This document shows positions 31,213 to 43,250 of a DNA stretch of 64,000 nucleotides, piece by piece. The position numbers and the translations under genes are program-made. This stretch comes from Protopterus annectens (taxonomy: Eukaryota > Chordata > Ceratodontiformes > Protopteridae): assembly GCF_019279795.1 (NCBI RefSeq), contig NC_056744.1:1507260838-1507324837 (forward strand), written 5' to 3'. Position 1 is the stretch's first letter, and every line of letters starts with the position of its first letter. The notes under the pieces are model-generated. The model searched no databases. It saw only the letters and a program-made list of their open reading frames with translations, and was not told the origin of the DNA.

Positions 31213-32547
31213 TTGAATAAAAATAAATTTGTCTTACGTGACACAAAGCAATTTTTGGTAGACCTCTATGAATGCATCACACATTGTGACAATATTAATG
31301 CTTGTTATTTTGTCACCCTAGATATACAGTCCTTGTTCACTGTAATACCCAATGAACTAGGTTTAACTTTTGTCACTAATTATTTAAAAGAATGTAGTGA
31401 CTATTCTGAATTGTTGATAGATCTGATTGTCCATTTTCTTGAACTTGTGCTTTATAATAACATGTTTATGTTTGATGATAAGATTTTTAAGCAACATGAA
31501 GGCGTAGCAATGGGCACTCCTTGTGCCAACAGCTATGCCAACATGTTTCTAGCATTTTGGGAACAAGAAGTTTTGTTTAAAGAAAAGTTTTTTAAGGAAT
31601 ATGTCATCTTCTTTCATAGATTTGTAGACAATGTCTTTTTTCTATGGAATGGAACAGTAGATAACTTAGAAAAGTTTTTAAACATCATGAATAGCTTGAC
31701 AAATTGTTTGAAATTCACTATGCAATACTCCTATGAGAAAGTGGTGTTCCTAGATGTTTATGTAGAAAGGTTACACAATGGTCTCATCAACACAGGGGTA
31801 TATCGGAAACCTTGTCACAGCAACATGTTACTACATAGGACAAGTATGCACCCACCCCACATTTTTAAAAATATAATTAAAGGACAATCTTTAAGATGTT
31901 CTAGGCTAAATCCGTCAGAAATAGGCTTAGAAAAAGATCTGTCATGTTTACGAAATAGATTAATGAATAGGGGCTACAAAATTAGTGAAATAGATCAATA
32001 CACTACTGAAGCCCTCAATTCACATGATGCTAGAGGTAAACCTTATTTTGGTCCAGTACAGGATATCATTAGAACTGATATTTCTTCGACACCCTTGAAT
32101 GTCAAATTTGCAACAAGTTATACAACAGACTTATTTGAAGTCAAGAATATCATATGTAAACATTGGGATATACTAAAGGCTGATGAAGAGATTTCTAACA
32201 TAGTTGGCAAAGAACCCTCTTTTATATATAGGAACAGAAACATCTTAAAAAGACTCCTATGTTATCCTAAGAAAGCTATACAGCATGTTAGTTCAGGACA
32301 TACAGAAAAATGTGGTCATTGTAATTTTTGTTGTTATATTGACAGCAATACCACATTTATCCATCCAGATAATGGTAAAACATTTTATTTTAGAACACAT
32401 GCGAATTGTATGACACCTAACATTGTTTACCTGGCAGTTTGCAAAATATGTTCATCATTTTATGTGGGTAAGACGAACCGCCCACTACGTGACAGGATAA
32501 GAGAGCATATTTATAACATCAGAAAAGTAATACACAGAATGCTTTAG
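31213..32547 (+). CDS. PLE-3 RT plus GIY-YIG endonuclease, partial
   Basis: 444 codons. RT motif A TLDIQSLFTVIP (Asp at about residue 41), motif B GVAMGTPCANSYANMFL (95-111), motif C FVDNVFFLW (about residue 137), in which the second catalytic position is Asn rather than Asp. The connector holds a Cys/His cluster (C-x2-C-x-F-C, about residue 375-381). The GIY-YIG endonuclease begins at IVYLAVCKICSSFYVGKTNRPLRDRIREH (about residue 402 on); a frameshift just after it at about 32520 cuts its C-terminal part, which continues in another frame to 32761. The N-terminal Met is not the native start. Retrotransposition would need the missing parts. Confidence 0.85.
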   Translation: MNKNKFVLRDTKQFLVDLYECITHCDNINACYFVTLDIQSLFTVIPNELGLTFVTNYLKECSDYSELLIDLIVHFLELVLYNNMFMFDDKIFKQHEGVAMGTPCANSYANMFLAFWEQEVLFKEKFFKEYVIFFHRFVDNVFFLWNGTVDNLEKFLNIMNSLTNCLKFTMQYSYEKVVFLDVYVERLHNGLINTGVYRKPCHSNMLLHRTSMHPPHIFKNIIKGQSLRCSRLNPSEIGLEKDLSCLRNRLMNRGYKISEIDQYTTEALNSHDARGKPYFGPVQDIIRTDISSTPLNVKFATSYTTDLFEVKNIICKHWDILKADEEISNIVGKEPSFIYRNRNILKRLLCYPKKAIQHVSSGHTEKCGHCNFCCYIDSNTTFIHPDNGKTFYFRTHANCMTPNIVYLAVCKICSSFYVGKTNRPLRDRIREHIYNIRKVIHRML

Positions 32548-32764
32548 CCAAGCACACTGTCTTACACAACACTCAACATGAATTTCAATTTAGGGTACTA
32601 GAAGTAATAGAACCTAATGCAAGAGGAGGTAACATAATGACATATACAGAGGAGAAGGAAAACAACTGGATTATTTTGCTAAGAGCAGATAGAGGCTCAG
32701 GACTAAATGACAAAGTCTCTATCAAACCTGTACTTAGAAAACGCAGACACATAAAGATATGAGA
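32520..32764 (+). pseudogene. PLE-3 C-terminal tail, shifted frame
   Basis: After a 1-base shift at about 32520 the sequence gives NTQNALAKHTVLHN, then EFQFRVLEVIEPNARGG and EKENNWIILL to a TGA at 32759. This is the C-terminal half of the GIY-YIG domain (the F-x-V-L-E-V-I and E-x-x-W-I pattern is the same as in PLE-2). Confidence 0.7.
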
Positions 32765-33089
32765 ATATTTAGTCATTTTTAAATTGTAATAGATATATAT
32801 AAATAATTTTTATAATGCATTTTAATAACAAGAAAACTTTTATAAAAGTTTTATACTATCATTTGTTGTATTCAAAGGATGCGCTTTTTTAAATGGAGTT
32901 AGTTTTTTATATATATATTTTTATATATATATATATTTTTATATGATTAGTAGCAGTAATGAATGCACTGATATACTTTTGTATTTGCTGCTTTAAATGT
33001 TAAGTGAACTAATTGATGTGTGATGATGATTGGTTCATTTGAATTGTACTCACCATGTGCTTTAGTATTTAAACTGTCTATGTTAAGTA

Positions 33090-33140
33090 AACATTGTGAT
33101 CTGATGAAGCTATCTTTTAGCGAAAGCGCTTATCCATTGT
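33090..33140 (+). ncRNA. Hammerhead-like ribozyme core of PLE-3
   Basis: CTGATGAAGCTATCTTTTAG followed by CGAAAGCGC. CTGATGA (33101-33107) and GAAA (33122-33125) are the hammerhead core; GCTA/TAGC between them can form stem II. Hammerhead motifs are known in Penelope-like elements. Related, more decayed motifs are at the matching place in PLE-1, PLE-2 and upstream of PLE-4. An extra A sits between CTGATGA and the stem, and I cannot see well-paired stems I and III, so cleavage is not assured. Confidence 0.5.
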
Positions 33141-33200
33141 TTTACTAATAAAAGTATCTGGCTTTGAATATAAGATTTGACCCTTGCTTTTGCTCTTGTG

Positions 33201-34764
33201 CTACGTTTTTTATTATAGCTTTTAAAAGCTATTGAAACTCACTCTGCCACACCTACAAACTAAAAGTGTCAAATAGTGTTTAAACCTTTGTTTTAAAGGG
33301 ACACTTTGTTTCTTCCTCTTAAATCTGTGACAGTGCTAAACTGTTTTACAAGCTTTGAAAAGATTTGAAAGCCAGCAAAATATGTAATAGTCCTAACACT
33401 TATTTCTGTAACTAGTTAAATATGGCGCACATAATGTTCCATGCACTGCAAAGAATTATGATCAGATCTCTCTGCTCATAACATTATTATGTGTCCTTGA
33501 CATGTCTGCCAAGACTCACCTCTTGAGCAGATTTCTTGGCATCCATATCTCAAATGCATGATAAGCTTGATACGGTCAGAGACCCTTTCATAATCCTCTG
33601 AGTAGAGCTGCCCACGTGACATGAACAGTTATGTGTAATTAGATTATACTTACCCATTAGTCTGACTATACAACATCAACATATAAAATGAAAAAAGCTA
33701 ATGATAAATGGAAAATAAAAAAAAGGAAACATTTAAAAACTGAGCAGTAATCAAGAAAGATGTTCCACTGTTGCACTAATCAGCACACTGAAACAGAGAT
33801 CAGTGCATCTACAAACAGAAATCAGTACAACCACCATTTTCTATGATGTGGACTGCTAAGATGGTAAACTGAACTCGGCAACAGAGGAAGCAGAAAAATA
33901 AATTTCTACCTCTTCACCACTCCAATAAATAAAATGCAGTCCAGACTGAGTATATAGATAGATGTTGTGTTAATAAAATATGGGAATGCACCTATGTACA
34001 TATACTGATGCAGACACACTCCACCTTTAATCATGCCTTACAAAAAAGTGGAAGTGGCACCAGCTGCACTAAAAAGGGAAAATGATGTACACGTGTCATC
34101 CTGTACACAGGCATGTGCATGCATAGCACAACTCCAGTAATTCCCCACGTGCTAAACGTAGAGAAGTAATGGAACAAAAATGAATATCCCAAATGGAATG
34201 GCATTATTTTAGAAAAGCAAAGTCCTTTGGCAGTTGCTGCAGTGGTTTAAGGATATTCCTATTGTCAAGGACTTGAATCTCTTGCCCTCTCTGCATCTAA
34301 CTGCATGATTCTGAGTGAGCCATTTAAACAGACAGTATCTTCAGACTGAGGCTGAAAAAGGTACATGGAGAACACTGCTCTCCTCTGGTTAATAAATGCA
34401 AATAAAGTTAAGAAACTTCTTTGTGAAATAAAATCATATAATCACAGGATATGATATTTGGTTGTGGATAAGTCAGGATTAACCACAGCTGGCTGTTTCA
34501 GGTCACCCACTCTGCACCCTGGTGACCAAAGCATATGAGCTCTGCATAAATATTGCTTAATTAATCCACAATGTTAGTAAATATAATGTTGTTATCTGCA
34601 ACTTCCAAATTAAGCATATGTCTTAGTTAGACAAGGCCCAGAGATTCCCAAAGATAAAAAAATATATGGGTTAGAAAATAAAGCTTTTGGAGATGGATTA
34701 GCTTTTTGTCAATGGCCTATAGATACATGGGAAGCAGTGTTTTTTGTCCTTTTTGAAAGTTAAC
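33201..34764. other. No recognised feature
   Basis: About 1.5 kb of AT-rich sequence. No open frame over about 60 codons and no repeat signature that I recognise. Confidence 0.4.
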
Positions 34765-34998
34765 AATTGGAACATGCGGTAGAGTTGTCGCCTCATAGCA
34801 AGACATTGTGTCGTTCAATTCTCAGCTAGAGTGTCTTCTGTGTGGAGACATGCATGAATGGGCGTACCTTCGTTGAAGGTTGTGCATCAGGGCTGGTAAA
34901 TTGGCACGTAAATATCCACTACCAAACATTAGCGGACCAGAGTTCCACTGTGGCGGCCCCTAACTGGGAAAAGCCAAAAGACACAAACAAACAAAGCA
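34765..34998 (+). mobile_element. tRNA-derived SINE (fish/lungfish type), copy 2, decayed
   Basis: Head with TGCGGTAGAGTTGTCGCCTC and B box-like GTTCAATTCTC, then TTCTGTGTGGAG as in copy 1, and a 3' region GTTCCACTGTGGCGGCCCCT, TGGGAAAAGCCAAAAGAC, which is a well-known SINE tail. The tail ends in ACAAACAAAC, the oligo repeat. It is more diverged than 5978-6335. Confidence 0.65.
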
Positions 34999-36646
34999 TT
35001 ATGTGTAAGAGGCTCCATAACATAATTCTGAAGACGAAAATTGTCTTGAAATTGTGAAAAAAAGGAATTTTGAAAACTGGATTTTGCAGGGGGGTCTAAG
35101 TCCACTGCACTGGCTCAACAGTGGTACAAGATATGGTGTGGCAGCATCTACTGAGGTCTGAGCCATTCAGTGGGCCAGTGCTATGCCACATGCTGTATAC
35201 AGGCCTGTATGTTTGTAGGATAATGATCATGCTGTTGAAGATGACCTGGAGGGCTTGCTGGTAGACTCTGTGGCAACTTGTCAAGAAGGCAGTGCAGACT
35301 CTTCCTCTGACAATGGTCCATATGGGTCCCCCTAGGTCAATCAAGCATGTGAGGTGGCTGGTGATATATCAGAGGAATGGCAACTTGACATCCACAGAAC
35401 CACCTTAGAGTGCCTTATTGTATGGCTGCTTTAATCACATGGTCAGTCTGTCCTGATCATGGGTCCACCGGATGTTGTTCCTATTCGTGATGTCAGCCAA
35501 GCAGATGATTAACATCTGGTTGGGTTCATTTCCAGGCCAGTCAGGCTGCCTCTCTGCACCTTACGATAATCATCATGGTCCTCTTCTTCCTCAGGTTCCG
35601 CTCCCCATATCCTGCTTCTTGTCCACCCCTTACACTCATTATTTTTCCACCCTCTTTCAATCTACTTATCACCATTATCATGCATCCCCTGTTAGATTAT
35701 CTCCTGTCAGCCTTTCATCTCTTTTATTTGTTTCTCTGCTCCTGCTTATTTCTCTATAGCATTCTTTATCCTCAAACTTGTTCCTTGACACCTTCACTAT
35801 CTACCATTTTTGAAAATAAAATCAGTCTTCCCCACAAAAAATGCCTTCCGTCAACCTCATTTCCCTTCATGTTCGTCTTGTTTGCCACTCTCTGTTTCTT
35901 ACTTTTTTGTCTCCTCCATTCTTTCCCAAATGCAGGGAGCTTCATTTGAGGAACTGTGATCACCACCATGACAACTATTTCTGGTACGGTGGGAGGGGGT
36001 TGTGTGAGGCTTTGATCTATTAAACTGATGGCAAAAAAGCAGATGACTTGAAGGTTTAAGGGACATTTAGGGAAGGGTGCATCCTTGTTTAGTTGTGGCC
36101 TTTTTTTTTTGCATCTTGAAGAGCATTGCAGGGATGTTCGCTTTGGGTGTCCAGGGAGATGAAGCTACATATATCAATAGCTGGGGTTTGGTGGGAGATC
36201 TAATTTTTCTTGGAAGCATTGTCCATAATTGAGAGGGCATATTCTAGTTGCACCATCAGAATCTCTTTGGCTTTGGCTATGACTATTTTGATATCAGGAA
36301 AGAGGAAATGGGAGATATTTTTAGATCAGAAAAGTAGTGAGTTACTTTTTGATTTAACAGTAGAGATATGATTTTTAAAATTTAGGTTTTGATCAACTGC
36401 ATGCCCAGGCAATTTTGAAGTGATTTGTTGGTCCTAAAAGTAGCTGTTTGCCAAGCTGAATGGTCTATTAGGTATGGTACTACTGTCACTGGAATTCCTG
36501 TACATGGGCTGGGATATTGTAAATGTGAAGTATAAATAAAAATAAATGAAATGAAATGGAAACTGGTAATGCCCATTTGGAAGACCTATTTTCAGTGGAG
36601 TTCCAAGGCAAAACTTTCTAACGTTACAAAGAACCCATATTCAGTC
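34999..36646. other. No gene recognised; LINE-like tail at about 36500-36560
   Basis: No protein similarity recognised. At 36506-36560 GGGCTGGGATATTGTAAATG followed by AATAAAAATAAATGAAATGA looks like a LINE 3' end with an A-rich tail, in the plus orientation. Confidence 0.35.
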
Positions 36647-36649
36647 ATG

Positions 36650-36652
<3 letters not shown>

Positions 36653-36724
<72 letters not shown>

Positions 36725-36746
36725 GTGTGTGTGTGTGTGTGTGTGT
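36653..36746. repeat. (AT)n-(TG)n microsatellite
   Basis: (AT) run of about 58 bases, TATATTTATAT, then (TG)n of about 22 bases. Confidence 0.9.
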
Positions 36747-37089
36747 TACAACAGTTATAATTATCTAACAGCAACATAAATATTCAATAATAAAAACTAT
36801 AACATAGGTTTGTGTACCCACACAGAAGATAAGTTCTGCTGCAGAAGTAGATGCATAGAAATGCAGCAGGACTTATTGTTAAAAAGAGTAGAATATAATT
36901 ATATCAGAAATTTAACAATATATATATATATATATAGTTATAGACTGAACAAGAAGGCTAAAGTGAAAAAGGCATGCATAAGGACCATGTACATAAAAAC
37001 ATGTTTATCTGAAGTGAGTCATAAGGGTTGAGGAAGTGTGTGCCAGATTTTGCTAATAAATACAGAGAAATCTCACAGAACTATCAAAA
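36747..37089. other. No recognised feature
   Basis: Short AT-rich stretch with a small (TA)n at 36919-36937. Confidence 0.4.
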
Positions 37090-38250
37090 GTTTTATCCAA
37101 AATCATGGTTCAAAAGCATTGTGTTTTCAGTGCACAGCCTTATTTGTAGTCAAGTCCCAACAGACATATGTTATTACTGGGGAAAATACAGCTTTGGCTG
37201 CTAAGGTCGTTCTAACAATGTGATGGTTTTGTGGTTTACAAGCATATCCAGATTTGCCATAGCTTTCTTTCTGAGAAGTAAGTATCTTAAATTCAAAAAT
37301 AAATTCCTTTAATTTTGTTGCAGCAGTCACCATCTTCAGAGATCTTTGAGGTAAGCAAAATTATCATTACCTGCACTTCTTTCCTTTTACAAAGAACTGA
37401 TAGTGATAGATGACATCATTTTATTTTTTATGTCTATCAGCAAGTCAGCTTTCGTGTTTACAGCTTTCACCTTCATCAACAGACTATTCAAATCTGCTTC
37501 ACTTTCAGACATCAGGCGGTATGGTCTGTTTGTCTGAGGTTGTTAATATTTTTTCTGGCAAGCTGGATTCCAGCATCTGATTTTCCGAACCCGACATTTT
37601 GTATGATATATTCAGCGTATAAATTAAATGAGTAGGTTGAAAATATTCAGCCTTGCTTTACTCCTTTCCCAGTCCTGAATCAGTCAGTTATGCCATATCC
37701 AGTTCTTATATAAATAATGTGACCCAGAATCCCCATTTCTGTAATTATTTGCTAGAGATCGTGATGATCCACACAATCAAAGGCTTTAGCATATTCAACA
37801 AAACAGAAGTACATATTCTTCTGGAACTCCCTTGTTTTCTCTGTTATCCACTAGATATTGGCAATTTGATCTCTAGTGCCTTTGCCCCTTTTAAATTGAC
37901 GCTTGTACATCTTGCAGTTCTCAGTCCATATACTGCTGGACTATAGCTTGCAGGATATTGAGCATTACCTTGTTAGCATGCTCAGTTATTTGAGCACTGC
38001 TTAGCATTGCCCTTTGTTGGTATTGCAACATAAGCTGACCTTTACCAAGACAATGGTCACTACTGTCATTTCAAAATTTCATGGCATATTCCAAGCAGGA
38101 CTGTGACAGTGCTGTTTTACATGATTTCAAATGATTCAGCTGAGATTCCATAACTTCCTGCAGCCTTGATATTACCAAGGCTTTTGATGTCTCATTTAAC
38201 TTCACTTACTTCATTCTCCTGGATGCCTTGCTCTGTACTAGAAAACACTT
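37090..38250 (-). pseudogene. RTE-clade LINE RT fragment (copy 2)
   Basis: Same family as 8400-9175. Minus-strand 37130-37200 reads AVFSPVITYVCWDLTT, the post-RT block. 37565-37640 (TGGATTCCAGCATCTGATTT and the following 50 bases) aligns base by base with 8865-8940. The stretch at 37853-37890 shows the region in which the ERV target lies, here uninterrupted (TTTGATCTCTAGTGCCTTTG). Many stops. Confidence 0.65.
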
Positions 38251-38506
38251 ACAAGACAAATTGTCAAGTGACATTTGGCTAGTGTAGTATTAATCAACTA
38301 AATTTGGTCAAATTCTGTTTAGTAGACCACTAAATTATTTGAGGACTTTATTCCCTTACCCCCTGCAGTACCTATGGTACAGCCCATTCTGGTGATTTGA
38401 TCTTTTGTGAGTCACTTTTATGGGACTTATATTTTGAGTTTCAAGTTTGTGCCATTCAATGTTTAGGAACAGAAGCCAGAGAACATATTATTTTACATAA
38501 ACACAC
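38251..38506. other. No recognised feature
   Basis: Short flank between the RTE copy and the microsatellite. Confidence 0.4.
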
Positions 38507-38521
38507 AGACACACACACGCA

Positions 38522-38582
<61 letters not shown>

Positions 38583-38589
38583 CTCTCTC

Positions 38590-38665
<76 letters not shown>
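38507..38665. repeat. (CA)n-(TG)n palindromic microsatellite
   Basis: About 66 bases of (CA)n, a TCTCTCTATATATATG centre, then about 68 bases of (TG)n. The two halves are complementary, so the whole block can form one long hairpin. Confidence 0.9.
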
Positions 38666-38666
<1 letters not shown>

Positions 38667-39789
38667 TACTTAGCTGAATTTTCTTTTGCAGGGCAGCAGA
38701 TGTGTGCTCCAAATTTAAGTCTAGCTTTCACAATAGATGTGAATAATGGCATGGCAACTAATGCATTTCTCCTAACAGGTATCATTAGGCATCCCAGTTG
38801 TCCACTTATAGCAGTACAGACTAAATGTATGAGGCCAAAATGCATGTTTAGGTCAGGTACCACATAGATTATACTTCTGTCCCTCCCCTTTACTTATATG
38901 GGATTGCAGTTTCCTATTAGGTGGTAATTCATCCTTCATGCAACCTTTTGTTAAAACAGATGTTCCTAAGTTGGTATCACCTCCTTAGTTAGCAATTTAA
39001 ACTGTCTGTATGACATGGAATATAGGAAAGAAGTCTTGCTCATTTCTGAATTATCCAGCACATGACTAATGTTGTCTGAACCTGTGGTGTGTTTATGGAA
39101 GAAAGTGGCAAATTTGTTTAATGGATCAAGCTATATCTGAATGACATGAATAAATATGGTGCATACTTTACCAAAAGTGTTGTTAAATTTCAGTGCTGTG
39201 TCTATGGGTCTCGGGGATGTATTGTCATTTATTTCAGGTGATTGTTCTCATTTCAGCAGCTGCAAGCTTCAGACAGAATATGAACATGTGCAATTTAAAT
39301 AGTAGGAGTTGGAAAAGCAAACAGCTGGGGTTATATTCAGCCATTTATTCAATAACTTGTATAAGTTTTGCCTCCAATTCATTAATTAAGCAGCAGCATA
39401 TCAATGTCAGTAACATCTTCAAATCTCAGAACAGCAAAGCATTTGGCATTTAATGAAATTCTTACTGGAGCTCTTCCCAGACAACTAACAATTTGTCCCT
39501 GCGAGAGCCACAAAAAAAAAGTCAGAAACATGGCAGCACTCTTCTCTCCTTAACAATCACCTCATGTGTCAGTTCCAGTCATTTTGATTCAGTAGTGGAA
39601 AACACAACTGGAAAATGACAAAGTAAAGGGAGAGACTAACATTCATAATGGTGGTTAATGTGTTCTCTCACATTTTACGTCTTTATGAATACTCTCTTTT
39701 GAATAAAGGTTTAAATTTTGTTCCTTTTTTTTGTACCTGTACAGTGGTGAGTAATTTAAAAGCCTTTATTTGGTGATTGATTTTAAGGT
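38666..39789. other. No recognised feature
   Basis: No recognised repeat or gene. Confidence 0.4.
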
Positions 39790-40260
39790 ACTTGTTTCAT
39801 TCTCACCTTTTCTATGGATTTTTAAACCAATGTGTACATAATCCACTATCTTGGGCCACCATTATTATTATTCTTTCATATTTTGGTTTCATTGCACCCC
39901 CCCCTTAACCATTCCAGTGCCAAATCTTGGTCAACATGAAGTTGTTCCAGGAGATCTCTGTACTTGCTTCTGTATTTATGGCTTTTTCAAATTTATTTCC
40001 TTCTCATCTTTGCCTTTTCCTTATATTCTCTCTCTACTTTTTTGTCATATTCAGTTGATGTCTGAGTTTTGTCTATTTCTGGTTTGATTTCCATTCCCAC
40101 TTTATTCCAAACTGCTTCTGCTAAACTAAGCAAAGATGTTATTTTGGACTTCATCGCTTCATTTTTTAAAACTATGTTTGGATCTGCTGAGGTTGGCAGA
40201 TATGCATACAATCCTACAATTGCAGATCTATACAAGTAATCAGTTTAGAGGAAGCTCATA
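39790..40260 (-). pseudogene. R4/R2-type LINE fragment (copy 2)
   Basis: Homologous to 21090-21700: shares TGTGTACATAATCCACTATCTTGGGCC and, on the minus strand, MYRSAIVGLYAYLPTSADPN (the counterpart of MYRSAIVGLHTYLLTSKDPN). This is the post-RT C-terminal region. No RT is present here. Confidence 0.55.
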
Positions 40261-40379
40261 CCTCCTTCAGAGCAAGGAATATATATTCTTGTTATGCAAT
40301 GACCACAGATTCTTGGGTGATAAATATAAATTCCACAAGTTATTCTATATAATTTTCCTTCTCCCTGTCAGAAAGAAGA

Positions 40380-41960
40380 AAGCTCTTGATGCTCCACCCA
40401 TTCAATGGGAACTTGCAGCATCAGCAGACATTTCCAAGCTGTTAGAAAAAGAGTCATCCAACCATTCCTCAAAGACCAGTCAGAATCCAGAGTTTATTCA
40501 ATGTTCTGCACCTGAGCCATTTGAATCAGTATGCCAAGCAGACAAAATTCCAGGTGATCACACTTAAGTCTTTATTTCCCTCTACTGAGGATGAACAAGT
40601 GGATGTGCTCTATAGATCTAAAGGACACGTACTATCAAGTGAAGATACAGAGGTGTTCAAGGAGATTTCTCCATTTCTGGCTGGGACCCAATTACTATCA
40701 GTTGAGAGTCTTGCCACTCTGTCTCACCACAGCCCCCAGATTGTTCAGCAAAGTTAATAGCAGTGGTAGAAGTGCATCTGCGACTACTAGGGATCCAGGT
40801 TTTCCCATAGATTGATGATTGGCTCCTCACTGCTACAACCAACAATCTCTTACCACACCACAGTGACCTTCTGCTCCAACTGATGCAGGATCTTGGCATC
40901 CCAGTCAACTGGACCAAAAGCCAGCTTATGCCATCCCAACAAATAGAGTGTATCAGACAATACCTGAACACAAGCTTACAGGATGCCTGACTTCCAATCT
41001 CCAGGGTGCCTTCCCTCCGTCTCACTGCAAGTCAAGTTCTTCACCACCCCTGTCCACCAGCAAATCTGGGCCTTCACCTAATGTGCCTAAAGGTATTCAC
41101 AGTCTGCTTTTTCCCTCTTGCCAGATTTTAAATAAGGGATGTTCAATGGACTTTAGCAATATAGTTATCCTAAAGATTTTATCCACTTCATGCCAAAATA
41201 AGGCTTATTCAAATTTACAGGCAACACATATCTATGTGGATAACATCTTCTTTTGTGGTAGACAGGCACCTATTCCTCATGGATCCCTGTGGCAGTAATG
41301 ATGACAAATGCTTCCCACCTAGGGTATGGGATATTTCAAAGGGAAGATGGTCAAGGGCACGTGATCACATATACAGGCCAATCTTCACATCAGTGTTCTG
41401 AAGATGAGAGCAGTCCTCACAGTGTTGTAGACCATTCAGAATGCTGTCCTCAGAGGTATGATCCAGGTACAGACAAACAATATGTTGGTAGTCTGGTACA
41501 TCAACAAAGGGGCAGGAACCAATTTCTACTGCCTATGCCAAGAAGCCATGAGAGTCGGGCAATGTCTTAACACTGCTTTCTTACAGCAATTCATATCCCA
41601 GGGTTATCCAGTGATCTGGCTGACAAGTTGAGCAGATCTAAATGGATACCTCACAAGTGGTCCATCAGTTCGACAGTGACAGACTTGATCTTCAGTCACT
41701 GAGGTCAACCTTGCTATGATCTGTTTACATCTCACCTAAACAAATGCAGCAGCTATTTTTCCATGATTCCTCTACAGGGACAGTCATCAAGGGAAGCTCT
41801 AGTCCACAAGTGGCCTCCAGGTCTCTACTAAGCCTTTCCTGCATTGCCTTTAATGAACATGTTTATACAGAAAAGAAGAATGTACAAGGTAAAAGTGGTC
41901 CTTCTTGCCCCTTTCTGGCCATGTCTTAATGGTATAAATGTCCTCTTTTATCCTTTTGTT
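40380..41960 (+). pseudogene. DIRS-type retrotransposon: RT and RNase H, decayed
   Basis: Plus-strand RT in two frames. MNKWMCSIDLKDTYYQVKI is motif A with its Asp. LRVLPLCLTTAPRLFSKV is motif B. The catalytic block reads IDDWLLTATTNNL at 40810-40850 right after a TAG. Then an RNase H-like segment MTNASHLGYGIFQRED (41300-41348) has N where D is usual, and further on FHDSSTGTVIKGS. The W-M-C-S-I-D-L-K-D-x-Y pattern separates DIRS/Ngaro RT from LINEs. A tyrosine recombinase, which DIRS elements use instead of an integrase, is not seen; the copy ends before it. Numerous stops. Confidence 0.75.
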
Positions 41961-42105
41961 TAGGCTTCAAGTGGTCATCCCTATGTAAAAACTAGGGCAA
42001 CCAGAGCACATTGCAATGTAAACTAAGCACTTGGTACAACAAGTAAATCAAAAATCCTAATAGTATATGCCACATGCTCCAGAGCTATGTAGGACCCTTC
42101 ATAAA
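41961..42105. other. No recognised feature
   Basis: Short flank between the DIRS copy and PLE-4. Confidence 0.4.
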
Positions 42106-43250
42106 TGAGCCTTCAAGCACTACAGTCATTACGTTTAAAGGTTCCTAGACATTTATATGCAACTGGTGGAAGTATTTTAGTATTCTCTTTCTCCAATAAC
42201 AGTTTATTACTGTCATCCTTCTTGTAGACAAATAGAGGGTTATCTCCCACAGTGTCAACTAAATTATTGTTTCCTGTGATAATTTTCCAATTGTTATGAA
42301 TAATACTCTTAATACTGTAACTGTCAATGGACATGTTGAGGCAAAATCTAGGAACCAAACTTTGGTCAGTAGTTTGGCCTCTTGAATCCCCTGAATTCTT
42401 CTTCTTAAACCCCTGTATAAGTATAGGACCAAACTGTGTGTCCCTTTTAGATATATCTTCATCAGCTGTCCTAGATAACTATTTTGGACCATACCATATA
42501 TCTAAAATGAAGAAATAATAACTTCTATTTCAGAATCAATATCCTGCTGGTCATCCTAGAGGCCATGGCGCACTGGCCTCTAGGGATGCTATTTTTGATG
42601 GAGTTGGGGTGATTTCTTTTCCAGTGAAGATAGCCATTGGAAAATATATCTTTCTGATGAAAGAGGCTAAAAAAAAGTAACTGAGGATGAATCCCAGCTG
42701 AGTTCAACATCAAGAAAACGAACAACTTGCCCTAAATCTTCTAATAAAAATGTAAAAAATTCAGAACTTGCATTCAAACTATCAAGAAAAGTATAGCAAC
42801 CATCATTACTATTTTGAAAGATAAAAAATAAATTGTCCACAAAAGCACTGTGTTGGAAAACTGTTGGATGGTAGGTAAAACTTCTAACTTCCACCAACCA
42901 AATACTAGACTAGCAAAGGTCACGGCTACTGTAATCCCATAACTACACCCTTCTTCTGCTTGTAAACCTTTCAGTTAAAGAGAAAAAAGTTGTTTGCTAG
43001 CAATATTTGTAACAATGCACAATAAAAAATTCACTAAACTATTGTCAATGTCAGCATGTTTACTTAAAAACAACCCAACACATTCAACGCCCTCATGCTG
43101 AGGAATGGTGGTGAAATAGGGACATGACATTGACATACAGTTGTTGCTTTGAGAATACTAGTTTGTAGATAAATAGCTTATCAGAATTTAGTTTTAGGTT
43201 TGTGTTATCAAACCCATTCTATACTTTGTTTCATGCTCTTTACAAAATGT
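42106..43250 (-). mobile_element. Penelope-like copy 4 (PLE-4), RT part
   Basis: Minus strand. 42897-42667 reads FVDNLFFIFQNSNDGCYTFLDSLN, RT motif C; 42358-42113 reads IKSIIHNNWKIITGNNNLVDTVGDNPLFVYK, aligned with PLE-3 residues 314-344 (VKNIICKHWDILKADEEISN, IVGKEPSFIYR). 42930-43200 in pieces covers the RT fingers and motif A. Truncated at its 3' side, before GIY-YIG. Confidence 0.65.

Larger units (their letters stand above)
31150..33200 (+). mobile_element. Penelope-like copy 3 (PLE-3), 5'-truncated
   Basis: Plus-strand element: RT and GIY-YIG endonuclease ORF (31213-32547), a frameshifted C-terminal tail (to 32761), a 3' UTR and a polyadenylation-type AATAAAAG at 33147. Hammerhead-like core at 33101-33125. 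The 5' end falls just upstream of the RT motif A, so the N-terminal domain is missing. Confidence 0.85.

Noticed and set aside
33201-34764. A host exon
   Set aside because: No frame over about 60 codons and no splice-flanked conserved stretch was found.
38456-38863. Histidine/threonine- or valine/cysteine-rich proteins
   Set aside because: They are translations of the (CA)n/(TG)n run.
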